Source: Pezicula radicicola (lineage: Eukaryota > Ascomycota > Leotiomycetes > Helotiales > Dermateaceae). Taken from it: DNA of 64,000 nucleotides. Below the pieces are notes generated by a model, which was not told where the DNA came from, made no database searches, and saw nothing but the letters and a program-made list of their open reading frames with translations. The translations under genes and the position numbers were made by a program. The DNA lies in the NCBI GenBank assembly GCA_003008705.1, contig PDUO01000049.1, forward strand, positions 248,001 through 312,000, given 5' to 3'. Below, in pieces: positions 10,801 through 22,150 of this stretch (position 1 is the first letter of the stretch; each line of letters opens with the position of its first letter).

Positions 10801-12846
10801 TTAAGTTTTACCAGTAGACAACCGAACTGTTACTTGTTGCCCTAAAAGCCCCTGACGTTTCGCCGCCCTTATATGAAAAGCAAGAAGCTTTGACTCATTT
10901 TCTACGACTAAGGTCTTAAAAAGAGAATCCTCGGCGAATAGCAGGTCCCTGGCAGAATCTAATAAGATTATTAGTTAGGATGCTTTAGGTCAAGTTCTGC
11001 TAGTATTAATAGTCACTGGTGTTAATAGCTGAAGTATACTAGAAATAATGGGCGACTCACGGAACCAGAACAATTCTGTTTTGATATCACAAAGAGCCTT
11101 GACGAGATCTTGGTCTCTGCCTAGCATTTCCGCAATTTCGTCTTTCCGCCAGTCCAACGTAAGAGGCGATGTAGTTTTGAAAAGTGCGGCATAGATGGCG
11201 GTAAGGGTGTCATATATATGCTGAGCAAGGCCGTAAAGCGTTTGTTTGACTGTTTAATATTAGTCTACGTAATAGATCAATGTTATTATATAACATACTT
11301 GGAGCTAGATGCGCGTACGTCGCTGAGATATATTGCATGTGCTCCTTGTAAGAAAGAATAAGGATCCAAAGACAGACCCAGGTGGCTAGTGGATTTTGTC
11401 TTCCTAGACCGTCAGATTTATTCAAAAGCTTGTCGAAACCTGAAAGTATTTGGAGCTCGAGATCAACAATTGCTTTGGCGTTGAGAAGTCTTATAGGTAA
11501 ACCCATTGCCTGGGATAGGAAAAACTCCGTGAGCGCTATCGTGAGGCTCTCTGATTTGCGCTGTTTCTCGGAAGATCGAGAGCAAGAGCTTCATTTGTAG
11601 AGTTTTGTCCATGAATTCTTTCTAGAGCCATTCTTCAATTAGTCACGATTTACAAGTACGTGAAAAGGATAACTCACCAGGGGGAGTGTGGAACTGTTTT
11701 CAGTATAAAGCTCTGCAAAACGAATGAAAGCTTGATGTAATCCAGCGAAGGGTCCCATAGTTCCACCCAGTCGGGGCCGTGGAAAGCATTGGATGAGAGC
11801 TTCCAATGTGGGGAATGACTCCTCTGTAATTCTACATGGGCTGTTAGGGATCTCTGAAATAGAATAGTGATCGTAATCATAGCCTATGAGCAATTGTACG
11901 GAGCTGGCAGGGTGTGGCACGCCATCTACTACTGGCACATCGAGTCTTTCAAAGTCCTGGACTTGGACCTTAATATGAACATCACTATCTTTGTATGTAA
12001 TGTAGGCGTCTCTTTTTGGTCCCCGGGGGTTTGATATGCATAAATCTAGAAGTACGGATTCGAGCTTGGTGACCCTGAAAAGGTCTGGAGAATGGGTCAG
12101 CATAAGTATTATGACGGTTATCATGTGAAGTTTAGCCTACCGATATTATCAAAGCGGGTTGCCTTGAGACTCCGCCTGACGCATAGAGATTGAGCCAAGT
12201 TTGGACATTTAGTACGCTTGATACACTGAGTGCAAGGAATTCCAAAGTTGCACTGAACTATTAGAATATAAAGTGAGTAAACTTATAAAGCGCTGCCACT
12301 CACTGAAACTTTCAGCAGCTTGCATTCGATACAGGCTCCTACTATTCTATTCAAAGCGACCTCTTGCTTCCGACAGGGTGTGAAAGCCTTTCTGCGCCGA
12401 CGTTCGGGCTTTACATTCTTATTCGCAGAAAAAACAATTAAAGATTCTTCCCACGACCTCTTCTTGGACTTGGTCTCATGCTTGCAAGTTTCATTTCCAG
12501 GAGGCTGATTCGAAGTGGTTTCTTGATGCGAATACTTCGAGAACCCGCCAGTCTCCGAAGTGGTCGTAGTATGCGATGAGCCCAGTGCTTGCGTTTGGGA
12601 ACTCTCAAGATTAGGGAATGTCCAATTGTGAGGTTGTAATACACTGTCGTTCCAGGGGAACATGGTATTGAAATCGTCATCCCCGCAAAAGTTTGTCGTA
12701 GGAAATTGGGATGAGAAATACGATGAAGGCCCCAGAATTGGAAAGTCAAGCAAGTCGAAGGTAGGCTCCCAGTCGCCAAACAGACCAATCTCATCATTCG
12801 CATCGCTCCAAGGAACGTCGTTGGTAATATCCTGTTCTTGCATCGC
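10801..12846 (-). CDS. Zn2Cys6-type fungal transcription factor with internal zinc cluster
   Basis: Six exons on the minus strand: 12846-12304, 12252-12141, 12084-11678, 11560-11299, 11249-11061 and 10958-10801. All junctions are GT..AG and in frame, giving 556 aa. An in-frame ATG at 12936 would add 30 residues. The first 180 residues are acidic/Ser-rich, with a basic stretch (PERRRRKAFTPCRKQEVALN) before the cluster at C172, C175, C182, C188, C191 and C197. The spacing is CX2CX6CX5CX2CX5C, split by intron 1 between S181 and C182. The short last loop and the internal position differ from canonical N-terminal Zn2Cys6 proteins, but fit a Leotiomycete/Sordariomycete subfamily with (V/I)GAC..C as I recall it. 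Intron 3 (11677-11561, 117 bp) is the weak point: a more canonical acceptor about 60 bases earlier opens a good frame that fails at an AGAGAG run. Nuclear regulator; targets unknown. Confidence 0.75.
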
Positions 12847-14033
12847 GCTGTAGAAGTTAGGGATGAAGAATGATGAGATGTACAGATTCTGATAGTGAAA
12901 TGTATGTCTTGTAAAGGTCGAGGAAATGTAGGTCATTTATAAGTTGAGAAGCCAATGGCTTGTCTAAGCGAGGTCAAATCCCGGTGAACTCGAACAGGAA
13001 AGAGTCAGCACGAGGCTGGCAATGTATGCCATTGTAGCCAACCATTCGACAATGTACCACTCCGGTAAGACTCAAATAGCGGACGGTGAAGATAGTACTG
13101 TAGCTGTCGCTCGCCCGGTTTCAATGCCTTGGAGAACTATGAGCATGGCGCTGAGGACAAGCGTGCCTTTCCTCCCTGGCTCCTTCCTCACTCACACGTA
13201 GTTGCCCAACCCAACTAGCTCCCATTAGCCTACCCCATCCACGCATCCCAAACCACAAACTTCTCTTTCTCTTCCCTCTCCTCTCTTCTCTTCATCCTTC
13301 ACTTCCCTTACAACTACAACAACAAATCCAAGCATCACTCACCAAGACAATCACTCGTTGGTCAAGCTCCATCTACACACATATCCCTCTGCTTTAACGG
13401 CTGCAACAAGCAATAAAGCGCAGATCACTCGCTAGTAAGACTTGTTCCTTCAGGCGCACGACATATGTTTGTATGAACCGGAATACTTCCTCGAAATTCT
13501 CATGTTTTTTGGGGGTTTGGTGTGTAGGGTTTGGTGTATAGGTTCAAAGTGTGTAAAGCAATCCTCGTCATGTTTCCTAACTCAAGATGGCCTTCGGTGA
13601 GTTGAGACCACAATTGCTGACTTTGACAGATCTCGGAGTCCATAATGACTTTTGTGACATCACGATTTGTGGTTGTACGGATTGCAGCGAGAAGCAATCC
13701 TCGGAGACGAGATATGCTTGGCACATGATCGATCACGTGATGTTGGCATTGAAAGTCAGGTTCACTTACATAAAATACTCCTAGCACAAGCTTACACGCA
13801 AAAGGAAAGACGTACATAGAATTCTCGGCAGGTTGTCTTGGGCCTGGCCGATTTTACAATTACCGCCTCTTTACATACCATACTACGATACCAAATTCAC
13901 GTGACTATATATGTATTGCAACCTTTTTGTAACCTTGGCTGAGTTCTGTGTTGTAGCTTATTTGCGAAGTAATAGCAAGCGATAAATTGACACATGGAAA
14001 TTGTCTATTGAAATTATTTTGATTCGTATTACT
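12847..14033. other. Promoter region and gene-free stretch
   Basis: Upstream of the zinc-cluster gene the DNA is mixed, then strongly pyrimidine-rich (about 13240-13330, long CT runs with CAACAACAA), like a fungal promoter/5' leader. From 13440 to 14033 no coding frame with motifs was found. The frame at 13500-13817 on the minus strand has no recognisable features. Confidence 0.45.
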
Positions 14034-15221
14034 TTAATCATTAGTAGATCCTGCGAAAGTCTCCGCGATTTCCGTTACGTTCTTTCCATCGGCAAGCAAT
14101 AACCCAAGCAATATTCTCGACTTCTGAGGGTTCAAGTATCCACTTGCAATGTGAGACGCAGTGTCGCTTGATACGTCGCTTAAAGGAACCTCGCCACTCA
14201 TAGCTCTTGTACTCTGCACAATTGGGATACCATAGTTGTTGACGACATCCTCAAGAGCGTAGTTAAAAGATGTGCTCACACCACCTGCTCCGGCTCCAGC
14301 GATGACAATGCCCTTCGCACCGGCAGCAACTGCGTCGTAAAGAGTGCTGTTGCTCATGTCTTCATAAGCGAACAAAATGTCGACGCGGGGGATCGAGGTG
14401 AAGTTTGAAGCGTCAATGCTGGTATATCCAGTTGGTCGCACTGGAGGGAAGTAAAAGTAGGGGTTGGCGGAGATAAGAGACCCGAGGTTGCCCATTTCGG
14501 GAGCCTTGAAGGTGTCCATTGTGTTTGCGTTTGTCTTGGTTACGTAGTAAGCGGAAACAATGCGGTCGTTCATTACAACCATTGCGCCGCGGTCCTTAGC
14601 TGATGGTGATGCAGCAACGGTCACAGCTTCAAGGAGATTGAAGGGTCCATCAGCTGAGATTGCGGTAGAGGGTCTCATGGCACCGACGATGATGACTGGC
14701 TTTCCGCAGTTGACGGTTGCGTCGAGGAAAAATGCAGATTCCTCGAGCGTGTCAGTGCCGTGGGTTACAACAGCACCAGCCATGGTTGGATCATCGCAGA
14801 CGTAAGTATTGATTTGCTTGGCGATGGTGAGGAGAATATTGGAGGTGATATCCTCGCTCCCAACGTTGGAAATTTGGATACCGGCTACGTTTGATACATT
14901 GAGAACCTCTGGGACGGCATCAACTAGAGCAAGAACTCCAACCGAGCCAATGCCGTATCCTGTTGTTGCTGTAGTGCTGCTGCTCGACCCAGCGATAGTT
15001 CCTCCTATTCAAATGTTAGTGGAGGTTCTTTTGCAAAATGACGGGGGTGCAATACCAGTTGCAAAGATGGTAACATTTGGCAAGGTGGTGTTCATTTGGG
15101 TGAAATTAAGACCATTGGAATTGACGAAAACATATGGATCGGATGCTCGGGCGAGGTGCAGCGGAGAGGCATATGCCACAGCTGCAAGAGCAGAGAATAC
15201 CACAGTCGAAGAAAACATCAT
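14034..15221 (-). CDS. Secreted L-asparaginase (type II)
   Basis: Exons 15221-15056 and 15004-14034 with a 51-bp intron, 378 aa. It hydrolyses L-asparagine to aspartate and ammonia. The N-terminus MMFSSTVVFSALAAVAYASP is a clear signal peptide. The first catalytic motif ATGGTIAG (nucleophile Thr) is created exactly across the splice site, and the second motif VVTHGTDTLEES carries the conserved Thr and Asp. Later family marks are GAMRPSTAISADGPFNLLEA and the loop GIVIAGAGAGG. Several NxS/T sites fit secretion. Length is usual for fungal secreted asparaginases. Either of the two adjacent ATGs may start translation. Extracellular asparagine use is often nitrogen-regulated, and a TTATC word lies near 15377 upstream. 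No lesion seen. Confidence 0.93.
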
Positions 15222-17363
15222 TAACAGCTCGATTGACTATGCAACAACAGAAACAATGTTTGTGGCTGTGAAAAAGTAACGAGAAAGAGACAGAAACGCA
15301 ACCTAGACTTTATATACATGTTGTAGTGGGTATGTGGTCTTCAGTGCCGGCGACTTTTTTTTCTGGACTGAGTTCCTTATCAGTGAGCTAATTCACTTCT
15401 TTCAAGATGGACAGACCAAATGTCGACAAAATTCGTAATGTAGATGTATTGGCCCTTGGAAGATTAGTAAAGTGGGAGATATCAAGATGGTAAAAGTGCT
15501 AAAGGGCGCCGGTTCGATGCCTTGTCGTCGATGTGAGCAGGTTGATACGAGAGATTGCGGATCCCCGGCGAGAAAAGTGCATCGCTATCATACAGTAGTG
15601 GTTCGTCTGACTCGTCAAGATAAGAATGATATTCTTTTAGTTATTGGCTTTATCTCCACGCCAAGGCCCGCCGGTTCTCTGGGCGATGGAAACCCTCGAC
15701 CATCCGAGATTGTCCCTCCATCCCACTCTTCAACTGTAGGGACCTGGAGAATCCTGGAAATTTTCCCACAATCCGGATTTGATGCAGGTACGAGTACCGA
15801 GTTCCAATTAGTTTCTCTGGGTGTATTGAAGATGATTGGTGTAGGGAATTCAATGTTTGCTGGGAACCTGAGGGGAAAATGTTATCTAGGAATGAAAGAG
15901 GGTATTGAGATACCCACGGCTGCTCAGTCCAAGCATTTTGCCAGGAAGCCGGGCGGTGTAGAGGACTCGTACTGTGCCGAGTAATGACAAATAATTTAAC
16001 ATCAACAACAAAACAGCTCCTTATCGACCCACGTGTACCACGGCTGTTCCGATACCTATCCGTGATGGTTCCATGACTCCTCTTCGATCTCAAATTCTCG
16101 CTACTCGTATAGGCTATATCTTTCCACCTCACACGATCTCCTCACCGGCTCCATGGCGACATTTCCCTCGACACAGCCCGTAACTTGGACTACCGCAAAG
16201 CCTTCTCCTCTCTTGTCGCTATGCTCGAAAGCGTTATAGTCAAACTGGCGTAGTGCTGATGAGGCATATCGTGGTGTGCAGCGTATGCTGGAGCTGTTCT
16301 ATACGACCTGCTGGGACGACCCGATCTGGCAAATGATGTAAAGATCTTCTTTAGAAGTTTGTATCCGGGTTCTTGGGTCATCATGGTTGTTCAACATACC
16401 AACCGCGCGCACACACTTGAAGGGCACAATTTTGTTCTGGCCAGGCGGAAAAGCTAGGAAAGACACCATGTCCCAAAAGTACCCATCGAAGGGGATCGAA
16501 CAAATCTAGACTAGAGATTAGGATATCTCGACGGCACGGCTGCTACGAACTCTTCCAAACCTTGGAGCACTAATCTAGAGGGAAGAATAAACAAGAGTCG
16601 CCCTCTTGTTGAGCCGATATTCAAGAGCATTGCAGGACTTTGAAAGGCAACCAGTTCTTTTACTCATGCGACAGCAAAAAGCACAACCTTCAAGACATCA
16701 AGCCGGGCCTTCGCTGACTAGCCATAACAAGGTCTCCGAGCTCTAAGGATTTTTTAAGTTCTTTCTGCCGAAACATTAATAATTTGTAGCTCGCGAGCTG
16801 CCCCAGGATCCAGCCCTATATTAGCCTTTTTTTACTTGGAAGAAAGGTCCCGACAATGGACATGACGCTCCGATAAACCTCCCAACTGGCTTACAAATCT
16901 TCTTTTAAGAGAGGCATATCACTAAAACCAATAGTCAGACTTGAGTATTGTGTTGTGGTGTCTATTTGCCACGTTTAAAAAAGGTGGAATATACTTCCTA
17001 CGTATTAGTGCATCAACACTTGGTTTACTCACGTGCCTGGTGCAAACCTTGCACCGAACAAGACCGCAAACAACAAGCAGGGGAGATCTTCTAAACTATC
17101 TTCATCATAGTCCATATACTTGAAATGGTCTTTTTAAAAAAAAAAACTTAGTCTGCTTCAAATCCCGCTTGCAGAAGTCCAACAGGTCACCTCGGCCCGC
17201 ACAAGACAGAGAGATATGCAGTAATAGGTATCTTTGTTTTACGAGGGAATATTACAACTCGACAGTAAGGCATCAACAATTATTAAGTCCAGCATCCTGT
17301 GTGGTTTCCCGTCCTCCCAAACACAGAGCTCTTTCTATACGGTTTTCATCATCTCCCTTCATC
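15222..17363. other. Gene-free stretch with one decayed coding trace
   Basis: No intact gene. Around 16118-16440 (+) two protein-like pieces lie one after the other, separated by several stops: one with HLTRSPHRLHGDISLDTARN, then one with AVLYDLLGRPDLANDVKIFF followed by RSLYPGSWVIMVV. They look like a broken gene of a family I do not recognise. A run of A bases sits at about 17135-17147. Long frames at 15472-15984 (+) and 15650-16132 (-) overlap each other and show no motifs. Confidence 0.4.
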
Positions 17364-18467
17364 CTAGTTATCTCTGGAAATCTCAATTTTAGTCCGAACA
17401 TGGATGCCCGTCTCACTATCAGAAGTATTTGCGGAGCCCTCAATTTTATTATTCTGCATTGTACTGCCCTCCTCCAGCATTATCCAAGTAGTATCGGAAT
17501 ATTTGCCCGTCTGAGTCCCAACCTGCGTAGTTCTTCCATAGTGATCATACGGCGTCGATCCCGCTGCTGTATTTGAGACTGTAGACTTGATACCAAGACG
17601 CTTGGTGCACATGCGCAACAACGGTTGCATGGCGGGGAAACACGAAACCCATATACCAACGTGGATTTCAAGATCTGTCCAAATGGAAGCTGAGACAATA
17701 TTGTAGGTGGTGTTTACGGCCATGTCAACTTTCAGAATGATGATAAGCCGAACTAAGCCAGCGACTACCGCTATGAGTGCGATAGAAAATATGATGATGA
17801 GGCGCGGTTTGAGGGCAACAGCGCTTGATTTGATGATCCACAAGGGCAAAGCGAAAAGGACGATATCGAAGACGATGCCCATTGCCGCGTGAATGTACAT
17901 TAAGTCCGCTTCGCGCGCTGCGCTGTAACACTTGACTCCCGGTTTGCTCTTATTCCAGAGATCCTTCACTGGCCAACATTCGAAGAGGAGTCCAAATAGG
18001 GCTCCAATTGTGAGAGCCACAATGGCTGATGCCAAAAGAATGATGGTGTTTCTGAAGGTCTTTTCTCGCGCAAGACCATGTGTAAGCCTCGGCAGAAAAG
18101 CAGTTATCCCAAGACGCACAATTCCTGTGCCGGCGAAATATAGGAGCTGCATTGTTGGAAGGGTGCGAAAGAAAGATTCAAGACCGTCAGGGTCGTCCGC
18201 CGCAACTTCAGCCTGCTGGCGCCCGGCGCCATACTGGACCAGCTGTATTTCCAAAGCCGACAGAGTTATCGCAAGTACCAAAGCGACACCAATTATCGCA
18301 TCATCCAATCCTGCATTCTTGTTGAGGAAAAACCTGGAATAACATCTTGCGCCGTAGAAAGCAAGCGAGAATGTGATGAGGGTGATATTGAGATCGCGAG
18401 ATATAATGCCTCGATCTTGTATATCTCTGGCCAATATTCGGCCGTATGCCTCAATATAATCGTTCAT
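17364..18467 (-). CDS. Fungal rhodopsin-fold (SAT4/Pth11-like) integral membrane protein
   Basis: One uninterrupted exon, 367 aa. About seven hydrophobic segments are visible between residues 25 and 290, starting with LNITLITFSLAFYGARCYSR and DDAIIGVALVLAITLSAL. A conserved loop CYSAAREADLMYIHAAMGIV follows helix 5. The hallmark DLEIHVGIWVSCFPAMQPLL sits in the last helix, matching the D.E...G motif of the fungal rhodopsin domain family (PF20684), which includes the Pth11-like receptors. No N-terminal CFEM domain is present, so it belongs to the short class. The C-terminal 80 residues are hydrophilic and Ser/Thr-rich, as expected for a cytosolic tail. It acts in the plasma or an internal membrane; ligand unknown. 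The family is usually expanded in plant-associated Pezizomycotina. Confidence 0.88.
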   Translation of the reverse strand: MNDYIEAYGRILARDIQDRGIISRDLNITLITFSLAFYGARCYSRFFLNKNAGLDDAIIGVALVLAITLSALEIQLVQYGAGRQQAEVAADDPDGLESFFRTLPTMQLLYFAGTGIVRLGITAFLPRLTHGLAREKTFRNTIILLASAIVALTIGALFGLLFECWPVKDLWNKSKPGVKCYSAAREADLMYIHAAMGIVFDIVLFALPLWIIKSSAVALKPRLIIIFSIALIAVVAGLVRLIIILKVDMAVNTTYNIVSASIWTDLEIHVGIWVSCFPAMQPLLRMCTKRLGIKSTVSNTAAGSTPYDHYGRTTQVGTQTGKYSDTTWIMLEEGSTMQNNKIEGSANTSDSETGIHVRTKIEISRDN

Positions 18468-19840
18468 CGCATTATGAGTTCGAAGATAATCTCAATGGTA
18501 CTGAGTCGTGTGCGGTCGGTGGTCCGTTCTTTAACGATCAGGAAGGAAATGACGTTGATCAGAAAAGGGTGTGAAAGTGATATAAAACAGAATGGTATCG
18601 GTATCACGTCTCAAACGCGGAGAGAGTTTGCAAGACTAAGTGCTTATTACACTTACTCTTCTAGAACCTGGAACAGTGTGCTTAATAGCCGAAAGCCACA
18701 ACCATGGTGCCTCTAACAGTCATGTCAAAGCGGTTGTTTCTGGGTTGTCTTTTGGCCACCAATAATAATGATGAGTCTTCGATTCGGCAATATGCCGCTT
18801 GCGCAGAAGGATCAAGCAGCAAAATTAATATCGTGCTTTGTACGTACAGTACATCACACAGCAAATAGGGCGCAAGCACGATTTCTTGTCCAGTATATGC
18901 TTTACTGTAGATCATGAGGATTCATCTTTCAGCTCTTCGATCACCGCATGAAAGTCTCTCTGCGGTGAATTTGTTGTACTGTACTGTAGAGGTAAGCTGC
19001 TCACAACTTATGGAGGAAAATCCTTTACACCGTCAGCCCTCCAAATCCAGGTTCTCCAGGAACATGCTTCGCGCCCCTTGTCCCTGAAACCAGGGACTGA
19101 CGGGTACACAGCATTACCGGTATCAGCCCATCTTTTCGTCTCGAACTGGGGAGGAATGCACTGGTACTAAAGCTGCTACTAAATTAAGAACTCAATTTAC
19201 CATACAATACTTACAAGTGCTTTCCAGTAGCAGATAACTTCTCGTTATACAACAAGAACAGGATACCAGTATCTTCAAATCAGAATTACTTTCGCTTTGC
19301 CAGATCATCATAGTTTGCAATACTGCATGACCTATTCAAAACCACTCTAAAGGCGCCACAGAAATGTTTGTCTCAACCTCCAACGTGACTCCGTTCCTGC
19401 TTATGCCTGCTTGCGAAAGAGGTGGTGTGCTGTCAAGATCGTTACTTATTGCAGAAATTTTTATGCGGCCGAGGAGATCTGCGCGGGGAGCGGGGGACAG
19501 GGGGCCGCTGGAGAGGCACGTTTGGGGTATTCAGGCGAGATGCACGGAGTAACCTTTTCTTAACGACGACTTCCAACCTCGTAATATCGGAGTAATGAAA
19601 AACCATCTGACATCTCTGCGGCAATTGAGAGGGGAGATTGTTGTTGTGTTGGTAAAGGATGAGTTCTGTTGGTTTCGGTTCAAGACAATAGATGAAAGTA
19701 TGTTTGTTATCACTTTAACGCGCGTCGCCGAGCTTACTCGTATTATATTTCCGGGATTCTGTTGCCATTCCCGTGTTGCTGTTCAGGTGGCTTACGCCCC
19801 TTTCTTGAACATGAAGTTAAAGCCGAAGTATTGCTGTGGA
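18468..19840. other. Gene-free stretch
   Basis: Promoter of the rhodopsin-fold gene at the left end. No frame has family motifs. A short inverted repeat GTCCCTG/CAGGGAC lies near 19080-19097, and TACAGTAC/TACTGTACTG words near 18840 and 18975. The frame 19595-19879 (+) runs into the MITE-like element at 19841 and is not supported. Confidence 0.4.
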
Positions 19841-20054
19841 CGGAGGTTGCAGCAAAACGTCATGGGAATTCCCGTATAGGGCCCCGTATTCGCTAATTTA
19901 GGTGCTGTGGGCCGTGCTTTAGGCTTATACCCCCGGAAATAATAGAATATAGCCTGTAGCCTGTCGCATAGCCCTATAACTTATCACTACATTTTATTTC
20001 CGGGACATTAGCTAGCCTATAACCAATTCCTATGACTTTTTGCCGCAACCTCCG
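19841..20054. mobile_element. MITE-like element with about 30-bp terminal inverted repeats
   Basis: The left end 19841-19870 (CGGAGGTTGCAGCAAAACGT...) and the reverse complement of the right end 20054-20025 (CGGAGGTTGCGGCAAAAAGT...) agree at 27 of 30 positions. A second inverted pair sits inside: CCCGGAAATAA near 19932 and TTATTTCCGGG near 19994-20004. Weak symmetry also continues outwards (CCGAAG in both flanks). The element is about 214 bp with no coding capacity, which fits a non-autonomous DNA transposon. A clear target-site duplication was not found. Superfamily unassigned. Confidence 0.65.
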
Positions 20055-20272
20055 TACCTGCTTCGGTTCAATTGCCCCCCTTTATCAGGAATTTTATCTT
20101 CCTGCAATGACATCCCACTGTACGGAGCGTACCCCACTTTCAGGTGATCAACTGAATCACCAATCAACTCAGTTGCATTGCGAAATTCCTCAGCATCTGG
20201 AATAAGCGGCTCAGTCTCATAGATATCTATAACATTATTGATCTCGGGAGTAGTAATCTTTTTACCCCCCAA
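20030..20272 (-). CDS. Possible gene remnant ending inside the MITE-like element
   Basis: An 80-codon minus-strand frame has protein-like composition (TTPEINNVIDIYETEPLIPD, DHLKVGYAPYSGM). It has no homopolymers and is unlike the AT-rich noise nearby. Its last eight codons come from the right terminal repeat of the element at 19841-20054, so its original C-terminus is lost. Upstream no clean exon could be joined. I do not recognise the family; it may be a fragment. Confidence 0.2.
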   Translation of the reverse strand: MGGKKITTPEINNVIDIYETEPLIPDAEEFRNATELIGDSVDHLKVGYAPYSGMSLQEDKIPDKGGQLNRSRYGGCGKKS

Positions 20273-20411
20273 TTGAATACCGATAGTACCTTAACACCAC
20301 CGCGTCCAAGAAGTTTGCGGGATGTTCACCGGCATATTTGGTCAATAGCGAAGCGAAAGATACACCTTTCATTCGGCAACGGGACCAATATTAATCCCGC
20401 ATCCAGGAAAT

Positions 20412-22048
20412 ATGAACCATCAAGTCAGTCAGAATTCAGACAATGAGGTCAGAACTGTGAAAAAACGAAGGTCTAGATTTGGTATGTGGACGTTCAAATA
20501 AGTCTGATGAGCCTTACTGACGATCTCCAAGGATGTACCACTTGCCGGAGACGCAAGGTCAGATGCGATGAACAGCATCCCATATGCTCTGCCTGTATTC
20601 ATCTCAAAGCACCCTGTAAATGGAAGGGAGACCCAAACGACCTGAGCAATGCCTCATCTTTGCCCGTGAGCAAGCCGAACGACTCCCCCGGATCCCAGGC
20701 CGTAATTTCAAATACAAGTGGCTCCACAACTTATGGAACAAGGTCTCCAGGCCAGAATCCCGATTTGAGAACTTCTGTTGTACATACCATGAAAGAATCA
20801 AAGAAGACAGTTACAATCACTGCCGAGGACCAAGAACCCTTGCAGCACTTTGTTACAACAATGAGCAAGTTTTGTGTTCTTCGGAATTGTGTCTATGACG
20901 ATTTGTATGGATACATTCTCACGAATATGGCACTCTTCCATCAACCGCTTTTCAATGCCATGATGGCCTGGTCATTTCTTCACCTTTCGCATCTTCGGAA
21001 GCAACCAGTCGAAGAAGCCCAAATTCGCTACGAAGCAGCCACGGTACTACTCGATCAAAGTTTATTGGACGTTCAAGATGCTGATCTTGTCTTGACAACT
21101 ATATGGTTTCTGTTGCAATGTCAACTGTTCTTAGCCGACGGTGTTGATAAGTTCCTCCTGCTCCTCAATATTGCGGCGGATGTAACCAAGAGTAAACTAG
21201 ACAAATACGAGACAGAACCTAATACATCTCCAATTGGTCCTATAGGCTGCATTGTACTTGTTTGGATGAGTGCACGAGAGAGCCAGGCCGCACATTTCGG
21301 TGGAACAGGCAGATTGCTAGGGTACCTAAAAGTTCATCCGTACATATACGATCTAATTGATAAGTCTTCTGTGGTAGAAGACCTATCATCAAATCTTGAT
21401 GAGTCTGAATCTACATTAATGAGGGACTGTATGCGTCTAAGCTTGCGCAACATGATCGTCAGTGGTCAAATCACGTTGCTTGGACGTTGGAAATCTCCGG
21501 CTGCAGACCCTTCCAGTTGGTCTTCGGTTCGAACGAGTCTTGCTATTCTTCGAAAAGAAGTTGAGGAGGATAGCTCTTTAGCATCCATTGAAGCTCTAGC
21601 AGTCTCAAAGGGATCTCTTACTGCAATGCCAAAAGTATCTCCACTCGCTTACAACCGCCTTTTATTACTTGCCTCCTACTACGGAGCCCTAATCTCATAC
21701 CATCAATCCAGTCCAGCAATTGCACCAGAGAACTCTTCAGACATTTTCTTGGATCCTGAAGAGTGTGCTTATCGCATAATTAGAATTACTCAACGAGTAA
21801 CTCGAGATCGACCTAATTCGCCTCAAGCATTCTGGCCTACGATTCTTTTCAAGGCAGCTACTACGGTCAAGGATCCTGTATATCAGTCCTGGGCTGTGCG
21901 GACCCTGGAGTTGGGTGAAAAGTGGGGTGCAAATCTCATTAAAACTAGGGTTCTGTTGGAGAATATAATTGATCGCCAGAACTGGTCTGGAATGGAGGTT
22001 GACTTTGTCAAGGTTATGGAAGAAACTACAGGATACTTCATTGTCTAG
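20412..22048 (+). CDS. Zn2Cys6 fungal transcription factor
   Basis: Exon 1 is 20412-20481 and exon 2 is 20532-22048, with a 50-bp intron (GTATGT..CCAAG, branch TTACTGAC), 528 aa. The start at 20412 is chosen because it gives the basic lead-in VKKRRSRFG directly before the cluster. The downstream ATG at 20486 lies inside the intron. The cluster CTTCRRRKVRCDEQHPICSA continues to C52: C25, C28, C35, C42, C45, C52 (CX2CX6CX6CX2CX6C). The rest is the helical fungal-specific factor region (MMAWSFLHLSHLRKQP, TTIWFLLQCQLF, WPTILFKAATTVKDP). Nuclear DNA-binding regulator. Its 3' end faces the MFS gene only 102 bp away, which suggests a regulator of the symporter/oxygenase pair. No lesion seen, unlike its two neighbours. 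Confidence 0.9.
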
Positions 22049-22150
22049 AATTTAATATGCCACAATCCGCAAAGACGCTTATATTCATCAATTACGCCAT
22101 ACCCCGAGCCAAATGTCCTAGTCATAATACTACAATTCTAACATAACTCG

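Noticed and set aside
15472..16132. Long overlapping plus and minus frames
   Set aside because: Neither shows family words; composition is that of random open sequence.
20486..20531. ATG at 20486 as start of the Zn2Cys6 regulator
   Set aside because: It lies inside a clean 50-bp intron; the upstream ATG at 20412 gives the canonical basic lead into the zinc cluster.
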